Below are positions 18,025 to 22,929 of a stretch of DNA of 52,462 bases, piece by piece (position 1 is the first letter of the stretch; every line of letters starts with the position of its first letter). Origin of the DNA: Chitinophagaceae bacterium (lineage in GTDB: Bacteria > Bacteroidota > Bacteroidia > Chitinophagales > Chitinophagaceae); the NCBI GenBank assembly GCA_947381435.1, contig CANCVE010000018.1:1-52462 (forward strand). The letters run 5' to 3'. The notes under the pieces are model-generated. The model was not told the origin of the DNA. It did not search any database and saw only the letters and a program-made list of their open reading frames with translations. A program made the translations under genes and the position numbers.

Positions 18025-18095
18025 TGCGCGTGACTCTCTACAATCTACAAGGGCTAGTGCTCAGCTAGTGCGCGTGACTCGCTACAATCTACAAG
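18019..18095. repeat. 33-bp direct repeat at the end of the target gene
   Basis: Two copies, 18019-18051 and 18063-18095, differ at one base. Each begins agctagtgcgcgtgactc and ends ctacaatctacaag. The first copy overlaps the stop codon of the FGE-fold gene. The same start (gctagttcgcgtcattcgct) leads into the repeat A copy at 21457, so these may be 5' portions of repeat A that lost the rest. Confidence 0.65.
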
Positions 18096-18195
18096 ATTCT
18101 GTGTTAATGACCAAAAGATTTTTCTTTACTTTGCCTCTCCAAGGCAACCTTAAGTTAGCCTGTTTAGTGGGGCAGTTTTATATTGCCCCCTAATT

Positions 18196-18855
18196 TTATT
18201 CTTGCACAACAACCTCCATTACATCTTCTTCCATTTTCGTTTGTACCTTTTTGAAGTATTCCTTGTCATACTCTTTTTTTGTCTTGAATACTGTATATAC
18301 CATTTCCAATAATTTCCTTTGTACTGCCACGGCTGCTTTCATCTTGATGCCATGTTTGGACACTAGCCTGACAAATATTGCCTTGAATCTTTCATCATGT
18401 CTGATGGCTGACAGTGCTGGTAAGTGCATTGCCCTTCTCAAATGCTTGTTACCCTTCTTCGAGATGGATGGCTTTCCCTTTACCGAAGTACCCGATTGTT
18501 TTTCCCTCACATCAAGCCCTGCATAGCTTGCCAATTGTTTCTTGTTTCGTATCAGTTCAAACCCGTTTGTCTCCCCAAGTATGGTGGCTGCTGTCAACAG
18601 TCCAATCCCTGTAATAGAACAAATCAACAGCACTATAGCTTGCGTTTCAGTGTCTGTTCTTATTAATTCGGACACCTCTACCATGATTTCCTTCAGTTGT
18701 TTGCCTATCAACTCAAGCCTGGCCGTCCCTCTTTTGATACTTTTTTTGTTCGGTTTTGCACCAGCCTTTTCTGCATGCAACTGGTTCTTTATCACTACAC
18801 TTTCATCCATCAACTGTCCCCCCCCGCTGCCGCACGTCAAATCAGGTTGTTGCAC
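18196..18855 (-). pseudogene. Truncated IS110-family transposase (Transposase_20 half only)
   Basis: 219 codons, of which the first ~13 (MQQPDLTCGSGGG) are translated from repeat A and are not transposase. The rest carries the C-terminal IS110 domain: LICSITGIGLLTAATILGE (helix-hairpin-helix), SYAGLDVREKQSGTSVKGKP, SISKKGNKHLRRAMHLPA and a final RKLLEMVYTVFK. The serine-containing QSGTS block is intact. The N-terminal DEDD nuclease half that full-length (over 300 aa) members need is missing, replaced abruptly by the repeat near 18821. A small hairpin-forming ggggca/tgcccc segment (about 18169-18190) lies just past its 3' end. The protein is almost certainly inactive. Confidence 0.8.
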
Positions 18856-18950
18856 GGACTTGCTGCTGCCGCAAGTGTGACACTTGTGGGTTCGCTAAGG
18901 TTACTCGCCAATTGTTTTGTAACATCATTTCTTTCGTTAGCTATTTATTG
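18821..18950 (+). repeat. Repeat A, copy 1
   Basis: About 130 bases beginning ccgctgccgcacgtcaaatc. It contains the perfect palindrome caagtgtgacacttg (18872-18886), then gggttcgctaaggttactcg, and ends ttcgttagctatttatt. It abuts the broken IS110 gene on the left and the HigBA module on the right. Copies 2 (19755-19884), 3 (20495-20620) and 4 (21489-21575) have the same order and orientation. Confidence 0.85.
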
Positions 18951-19003
18951 TTAAAGGCCCATTCTAGATTATTTATTTAGTAGGAGCTGATATAAATAAT
19001 CTG

Positions 19004-19027
19004 AATGTAACATTTAAGTTACATTTG
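19004..19027 (+). promoter_or_regulatory. HigBA promoter with overlapping operator-like palindrome
   Basis: TACATTTG at 19020-19027 matches the Bacteroidota -7 consensus TAnnTTTG. It overlaps the right arm of an 8-bp inverted repeat, aatgtaac (19004-19011) and gttacatt (19018-19025), with a 6-base spacer. The start codon is at 19033, so the transcript would be nearly leaderless. The arrangement fits autorepression by the antitoxin, which is an inference. Confidence 0.5.
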
Positions 19028-19032
19028 CCTGA

Positions 19033-19386
19033 ATGAAAGTAAGAAAGGTTATTGCATACAAACAATACTTCGAGACCTTCTTACTCCAACAACCAACAAA
19101 GGTTCAGGATAAGATATTCAAGATAATTGAAGCAATAGAAACCTTGGAAAGAGTTCCTGCAAATTATCTAAAGTCGCTGGTTGGTGTAAAAGATTTATAT
19201 GAGGTAAGGATACAATTGGGGTCTAATATATGGCGCGTATTTTGTTTTTTTGATGAAGATAAACTAGTGATCCTTCTGAATGGTTTTCAGAAAAAGACAC
19301 AGAAAACACCAAAGGATGAAATTAGTAAAGCCGAAAAGTTGATGAAGGAATACTTTAAAGAAAAAAATAGTAATAATGGAAACTAA
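19033..19386 (+). CDS. HigB-type (RelE superfamily) toxin
   Basis: 117 residues. It shows the phage-Gp49/HigB pattern: FLLQQPTKVQDKIFKIIEAI (about 18-37), YLKSLVGVKDLYEVRIQLGS (about 45-64), IWRVFCFFDEDKLVILLNGF and a lysine-rich tail (KKTQKTPKDEISKAEKLM). The family consists of ribosome-dependent mRNA interferases. It overlaps the downstream antitoxin by 11 bases, in the toxin-first order typical of higBA. It forms the first cassette of the array, between repeat A copies 1 and 2. Confidence 0.85.
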   Translation: MKVRKVIAYKQYFETFLLQQPTKVQDKIFKIIEAIETLERVPANYLKSLVGVKDLYEVRIQLGSNIWRVFCFFDEDKLVILLNGFQKKTQKTPKDEISKAEKLMKEYFKEKNSNNGN

Positions 19387-19669
19387 AAGTTGGACTGAAA
19401 TTAAAGATACTGTTTATGGTACTAGAGGAACAGCTAGACGCGATAATCTGGACAGGGATTTTGAAAGCTTTAAAATTGGCTTGCAATTAAAGAAAGCCCG
19501 GGAAGAAAAAAAACTTACACAAGCAGAACTAGCAAAAATGCTTGAGAAAAAACGTGAATTCATTTCACGGATTGAAAATAATAATAGTAACCTTACACTT
19601 AAAACACTATTTGAAATAGTTGAAAAAGGGCTTGGCGGCAAAGTAAATATTCAAATTGAAATTGGGTAG
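19376..19669 (+). CDS. HigA-type antitoxin, XRE helix-turn-helix
   Basis: 97 residues. An N-terminal extension (METKSWTEIKDTVYGTRGTA, then RRDNLDRDF) precedes a Cro/C1 HTH: GLQLKKAREEKKLTQAELAK, then KKREFISRIENNNSNLTLKT and LFEIVEKGLGGKVNIQIEI. This is the usual layout for antitoxins of Gp49-like HigB toxins: DNA binding by the HTH and neutralisation in part by the N-terminus. The 11-base overlap with the toxin implies coupled translation. It should repress its own promoter, where a palindrome overlaps the -7 box. Confidence 0.87.
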   Translation: METKSWTEIKDTVYGTRGTARRDNLDRDFESFKIGLQLKKAREEKKLTQAELAKMLEKKREFISRIENNNSNLTLKTLFEIVEKGLGGKVNIQIEIG

Positions 19670-19684
19670 CATATTTAAGATATC

Positions 19685-19884
19685 ACCCGCTGCCGCACGT
19701 AAAATCAGGTTGTTAAACGGACTTACTGCTACCGCGAGTGTGTCACTTGTGGTTTCCCCGCTGCCGCACGTCAAATCAAGTTGCTGCACGGACTTGCTGC
19801 TGCCGCAAGTGTGACACTTGTGGGTTCGCTAAGGTTACTCGCCAAATGTTTTGTAACATCATTTCTTTCGTTAGCTATTTATTA
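19685..19884 (+). repeat. Repeat A, copy 2 (one partial plus one full unit in tandem)
   Basis: A partial unit (19685-19754, cgctgccgcacgtaaaatca to cttgtggttt) is followed directly by a full unit (19755-19884) ending ttcgttagctatttatt. The partial unit has diverged (taaacggacttactgctacc). The block starts 15 bases after the HigA stop codon and ends 55 bases before the DUF4258 start. Confidence 0.85.
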
Positions 19885-19939
19885 TGGATAAGCCATACGG
19901 TAGGCACTTATCCAAAAAGTATGGCTATATTTACAAGTA

Positions 19940-20239
19940 ATGGATAATGAATCAGCCGTAAAGTGCGAAAATTTTCAGTATAGTTCTCATGCTGTCAAAC
20001 GAATGCTTGAGAAACAAATAACCACTTTTGAAGTACAACAAACTGCTGAGCTTGGTGAGGTAATACAGCAATACGAAGATGATAAACCGTTTCCTAGTGA
20101 ATTAATACTTAACTTTATTGCTTATAGACCTATTCATGTGGTTTTTGCACAAAACAAAAGCATAAAAGAGTGCATAATCATAACATGTTACGTTCCAAGT
20201 GAGATGATTTGGAACAATGATTTTAAAACAAAAAGATAG
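19940..20239 (+). CDS. DUF4258 protein, probable toxin-like partner
   Basis: 99 residues. The pattern YSSHAVKRMLEKQITTFEVQ (about 14-33), then EVIQQYEDDKPFPSELILNF and RPIHVVFAQNKSIKECIIIT, with C-terminal TCYVPSEMIWNNDF, is that of DUF4258, a RelE-like-sized family. The protein is small and is followed after 3 bases by a YgiT-type zinc-finger gene, the partner expected for an MqsRA-like pair. Toxicity has not been shown for this gene; the role is inferred from size, pairing and location in the array. TATATTTAC about 12 bases before the ATG may be its -7 box. Confidence 0.7.
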   Translation: MDNESAVKCENFQYSSHAVKRMLEKQITTFEVQQTAELGEVIQQYEDDKPFPSELILNFIAYRPIHVVFAQNKSIKECIIITCYVPSEMIWNNDFKTKR

Positions 20240-20242
20240 TTT

Positions 20243-20461
20243 ATGAAATGTGTAATCTGCAGAACTGGTGAGTGCTCAAAGGGGACAACAAACTTTACTC
20301 ATATATTAAATGGTAAACTAGTAGTAGTTAAGAATGTAGAAGCGAACATTTGTAATAACTGCGGAGAAGCTTATTTTGATAGTGATACAGTTAATTACAT
20401 CCAAAAGAAAACAGAAGAAGTAATGGCAATTAATGAACAAGTGGAACTTTTTACCGTTTAA
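20243..20461 (+). CDS. YgiT-type zinc-finger protein, probable antitoxin partner
   Basis: 72 residues with two CxxC knuckles, C3-V-I-C6 and C37-N-N-C40, about 30 residues apart, as in the N-terminal zinc domain of MqsA/YgiT. GKLVVVKNVEANICNNCGEA is the conserved second half. The C-terminal HTH of full MqsA is absent; the protein ends soon after the domain (VMAINEQVELFTV). It lies 3 bases after the DUF4258 gene and 33 bases before repeat A copy 3. Pairing of DUF4258 with YgiT fingers is recurrent in bacterial genomes, to my knowledge; function remains inferred. Confidence 0.75.
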   Translation: MKCVICRTGECSKGTTNFTHILNGKLVVVKNVEANICNNCGEAYFDSDTVNYIQKKTEEVMAINEQVELFTV

Positions 20462-20494
20462 AAACAAAGTATTTATTAGTCCGCTTGTTCGCGT

Positions 20495-20620
20495 CCCCCG
20501 CTGCCGCACGTCAAATCAGGGTGCTGCAAGGACTCGCTGCTACCGCATGTTTGACACTTGTGGATTCGCTAAGGTTACTTACCAATATTTTTTAACATCA
20601 TTTCTTTAGTTAGTTATTTC
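20495..20620 (+). repeat. Repeat A, copy 3 (most diverged full copy)
   Basis: Begins ccccgctgccgcacgtcaaa and ends ttagttagttatttc. The central palindrome is degraded (catgtttgacacttg) and the 3' half reads gattcgctaaggttacttac. The preceding bases (ccgcttgttcgcgtc) match the 5' lead-in of copy 4. The following ~140 bases up to the HEPN gene hold no ORF. Confidence 0.8.
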
Positions 20621-20759
20621 ACCACACGAGCTCATCAATATTCTTTTTAATGTGTTATTCGATAATTGGAACATTAGTAAAAGCAAATTTCTTTTATATG
20701 AATGTAAAACCTCATTTTGATATACAATAAACCACCTATATTTATTTCAAATACTAAAA

Positions 20760-21158
20760 ATGGGTGAGGATATAGATGTAGATAAAATTTACAACCATTG
20801 GATGGTCACTTCTGATAAAGATGCAGAAACAATGATACACTTGTTTGATACAAACGATTATCATTGGTCGCTATTTATCGGTCATATTGTTTTGGAAAGA
20901 TTATTGAAGGCGACTGTTGTAATGAAAACAGCTAATCATGCGCCCTTTACACACGATTTATCGAAGTTGGCAAAGCTTTCAGATTTGCCATTTTCTGAAG
21001 AGTACTTGGATTGGCTAGATACTATTTCAACTTTTAATATGAATGCCAGATACGATAGCTATAAAGAAGAGTTTTATAAAAAATGTACATTTGTGTTTAC
21101 AAAAGAATGGATTGAGAAAATAAAAGAATTACAATCATGGATAAAAATGAAGCAATAA
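20760..21158 (+). CDS. HEPN domain protein of a HEPN/MNT pair
   Basis: 132 residues, mostly helical. WSLFIGHIVLERLLKATVVM (about 36-55), ANHAPFTHDLSKLAKLSDLP (about 58-77) and FNMNARYDSYKEEFYKK (about 92-108) are typical of small HEPN proteins next to MNT nucleotidyltransferases. In characterised HepT/MntA pairs the HEPN protein is an RNase whose RX4-6H motif is blocked by the MNT partner. I find no arginine followed by histidine at that spacing here, so either the catalytic motif differs or the protein is a non-nuclease member. The gene overlaps the MNT gene by 22 bases. Confidence 0.75.
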   Translation: MGEDIDVDKIYNHWMVTSDKDAETMIHLFDTNDYHWSLFIGHIVLERLLKATVVMKTANHAPFTHDLSKLAKLSDLPFSEEYLDWLDTISTFNMNARYDSYKEEFYKKCTFVFTKEWIEKIKELQSWIKMKQ

Positions 21159-21457
21159 CAATTGCCCGAGCCTATATAGATTTGATAGGTAATAAATACG
21201 AAATAAAAGAGACTTTTTTATTTGGTTCTTATGCAAAAGGCACCAACCATCAAGATAGTGATATTGATATTGCTGTGATTGTAAAAGATAATGTTGATAT
21301 TATTGATACACAAATAGAATTGATGAAACTGAGGAGAAAGATAGATTTAAGGATAGAACCACATCCATTTAAAGAAGCTGATTTTAACAGAAGTAATCCA
21401 GTTGCAAACGAAATATTGAAATACGGCATTGCTATTAACGCAAACATTTTTGCATAG
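21137..21457 (+). CDS. MNT-type minimal nucleotidyltransferase
   Basis: 106 residues. The core motif FLFGSYAKGTNHQDSDIDIA has Gly30-Ser31 and the metal-binding pair Asp42/Asp44, the GS-X10-DxD pattern of DNA polymerase-beta-like nucleotidyltransferases. The C-terminal half (ELMKLRRKIDLRIEPHPFKE, then FNRSNPVANEILKYGI) is the usual short extension. MNT proteins can AMPylate or otherwise silence their HEPN partner. The start overlaps the HEPN gene by 22 bases, and the stop codon touches the 5' lead-in of repeat A copy 4, so this gene pair is a cassette bounded by copies 3 and 4. Confidence 0.85.
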   Translation: MDKNEAITIARAYIDLIGNKYEIKETFLFGSYAKGTNHQDSDIDIAVIVKDNVDIIDTQIELMKLRRKIDLRIEPHPFKEADFNRSNPVANEILKYGIAINANIFA

Positions 21458-21575
21458 CTAGTTCGCGTCATTCGCTACTATCTACTAGGGCTGCCGCAAG
21501 TGTGACACTTGTGGGTTCGCTAAGGTTACTCGCCAATTGTTTTGTAACATCATTTGTTTAGTTAGCTATTTATTA
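21457..21575 (+). repeat. Repeat A, copy 4, with alternative 5' lead-in
   Basis: The lead-in gctagttcgcgtcattcgct, then actatctactagg, replaces the ccgctgccgcacg block of the other copies. From 21489 it is nearly identical to copy 1: gctgccgcaagtgtgacac, gggttcgctaaggttactcg and ttagttagctatttatta. The lead-in is close to the 33-bp direct repeats at 18019-18095. Confidence 0.8.
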
Positions 21576-21675
21576 TCGAAATCTATACGTGAGGACTCCT
21601 ATAGGAGTAGCAAAGATTTAATAAAGGAAATTATAAGGAGAAGAATATAAAGTGATTCCAAAAGTCATTAGAAAC

Positions 21676-21683
21676 TATATTTG
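21676..21683 (+). promoter_or_regulatory. -7 promoter box of the PemK module
   Basis: TATATTTG matches TAnnTTTG and ends 19 bases before the ATG at 21703. No clear -33 TTG at the usual distance was found. Confidence 0.4.
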
Positions 21684-21702
21684 TAAATAATTAATCACAG
21701 TT

Positions 21703-21900
21703 ATGCAAACATTGATAGTTGAAGTAGAATCATCCACCAAGGCAAAAGAATTAACTTCTATCCTTTCATCAATGAACTTTGTAAAAAAAGTATCGTTGAT
21801 AAACAAGCGAACACAACTAATTGATGCCTTACAGGAACATGAAACAATGAAAGCTGCCATTGTAAAAAACAAGAACAAGGCAATCAGTAAATACCTGTAA
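21703..21900 (+). CDS. Small putative antitoxin paired with a PemK-like toxin
   Basis: 65 residues, highly charged: MQTLIVEVESSTKAKELTSI, then LSSMNFVKKVSLINKRTQLI and a lysine-rich end (VKNKNKAISKYL). I recognise no named family. Its size, its position directly before a MazF/PemK-like gene and the TAATG junction (the last base of its stop codon is the first base of the next start) support an antitoxin role. It has its own -7 box. An alternative, a short leader peptide, seems less likely because the sequence is well structured. Confidence 0.6.
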   Translation: MQTLIVEVESSTKAKELTSILSSMNFVKKVSLINKRTQLIDALQEHETMKAAIVKNKNKAISKYL

Positions 21901-22232
21901 TGAAAATTAATCAACGTGATATTGTTGAAGTAAATTTTGAACTACCAAACGGCAATTTTAAAACTCATCCTGCTTTAGTGATTTCTAATCAACAGGTATT
22001 AGATGCAGAAGATATCTTTTATGCTGTGATGATTTCATCTAAAGAATATAATGATGAATTCACTTTTGAATTAAAGGATATAATGCTTACCAAGCCACTC
22101 TCTAAAAGATCATTTGTAAAATGCCAATTATTGCAATCCTATTCCATCAATGAAGTTATCTCAAAGATATCAACAGTCAAACCCCCTTACTTTGAGCAGA
22201 TAAAACAAACAATTTTCGATACCGTTTTTTGA
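21900..22232 (+). CDS. PemK/MazF-family toxin-like protein
   Basis: 110 residues. The N-terminal beta-barrel signature INQRDIVEVNFELPNGNFKT is followed by HPALVISNQ (about 22-30), FYAVMISS and a late strand KRSFVKCQLLQSYSINEVIS, the order seen in PemK/MazF endoribonucleases. The 'HPALVISN' block corresponds to the conserved 'RPaLVlS' of the family. It is translationally coupled to the preceding small gene. Activity is inferred from the family. Confidence 0.78.
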   Translation: MKINQRDIVEVNFELPNGNFKTHPALVISNQQVLDAEDIFYAVMISSKEYNDEFTFELKDIMLTKPLSKRSFVKCQLLQSYSINEVISKISTVKPPYFEQIKQTIFDTVF

Positions 22233-22303
22233 TTGTTGCAAATATATCCGATACATAGACATGAAGCAAATTGGCACTACAATACTGAATTCCTTTTTAT
22301 ACA

Positions 22304-22311
22304 TACCTTTG
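22304..22311 (+). promoter_or_regulatory. -7 promoter box of the ParE module
   Basis: TACCTTTG matches TAnnTTTG and ends 25 bases before the ATG at 22337. There is no repeat A copy between the PemK module and this one, only about 100 bases of AT-rich spacer. Confidence 0.45.
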
Positions 22312-22336
22312 AAAAGAATAAAATAAAACAACAAGA

Positions 22337-22573
22337 ATGAACCTTCAATATAATTACGATAATACAGGTAACCCAATTGGCGTGTTTATACCGATTGATG
22401 AATGGAATAAGCTAAAAAATAAATATAAGGAGTTGGCACAAGAAGAACTTCCATTGTGGCAAGAAGATATTCTAAACAAACGTTTGGAGTTGCTTGCAAA
22501 TAATCCATCTGAGGTTTGTAGTCTGGATAGTTTTTTAACCGAGATAGAAGCGTTCACTAATGAAAACGTATAA
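22337..22573 (+). CDS. Putative antitoxin of a ParE-type module
   Basis: 78 residues. The N-terminal strand-rich segment MNLQYNYDNTGNPIGVFIPI with DEWNKLKNKYKEL (about 22-34) resembles small Bacteroidota antitoxins whose 'P.d.W..l' segment precedes a helical toxin-binding tail. The last 14 bases overlap the toxin start, so the two are coupled. No helix-turn-helix is evident. Confidence 0.7.
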   Translation: MNLQYNYDNTGNPIGVFIPIDEWNKLKNKYKELAQEELPLWQEDILNKRLELLANNPSEVCSLDSFLTEIEAFTNENV

Positions 22574-22862
22574 GGTTGTGGTGCTTAACATAGCCAAAGT
22601 GGATGTAAAAGAAGCCCATCAATGGTATGATGCACAACTAAAAGGTTTGGGCAAAAGATTTGCAGATGATATGAAAACTACTTTACTTGATGTAGCAAAT
22701 AACCCTACCTCATTTGCAATACGAAGACTAAACTTAAGATTGGCTAACTTTAAAACATTCCCTTATGCAGCCCATTACTTTATAAATGCTGAAATTGATA
22801 CTGTATTTATCATTGCTATACTACATACAAAGAGACATCCTGACACCTCTTCTAATCGATAA
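22560..22862 (+). CDS. ParE/RelE-family toxin
   Basis: 100 residues. KVVVLNIAKVDVKEAHQWYD (about 5-24), LGKRFADDMKTTLLDVANNP (about 30-49) and FKTFPYAAHYFINAEIDTVF (about 62-81), then IIAILHTKRHPD, follow the ParE order (helical hairpin, central sheet with 'FPY.v.Y', C-terminal 'v...H..r.p'). The family poisons gyrase or cleaves mRNA depending on the member. It is the last gene before the repeat C remnant and pbpC, and forms the right end of the cassette array. Confidence 0.85.
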   Translation: MKTYKVVVLNIAKVDVKEAHQWYDAQLKGLGKRFADDMKTTLLDVANNPTSFAIRRLNLRLANFKTFPYAAHYFINAEIDTVFIIAILHTKRHPDTSSNR

Positions 22863-22880
22863 CGCATAACATACTAGTTA

Positions 22881-22911
22881 TGGTCAACAACCCTTTGAAG
22901 GTAGTTGGCCG
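22881..22911. repeat. Degenerate repeat C palindrome before pbpC
   Basis: tggtcaacaaccctt (22881-22895) and aaggtagttggccg (22898-22911) form an imperfect hairpin. The sequence is related to the perfect one after the A2M stop (14894-14931). It ends 18 bases before the pbpC start codon. Confidence 0.6.
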
Positions 22912-22929
22912 TTTACATAAACTCTCCCA

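Noticed and set aside
18821-21575. Canonical integron with attC sites
   Set aside because: No integron integrase is in the window, and the repeat ends (gttagct, gtaacat) do not fit GTTRRRY/RYYYAAC cleanly. Only an integron-like layout is claimed.
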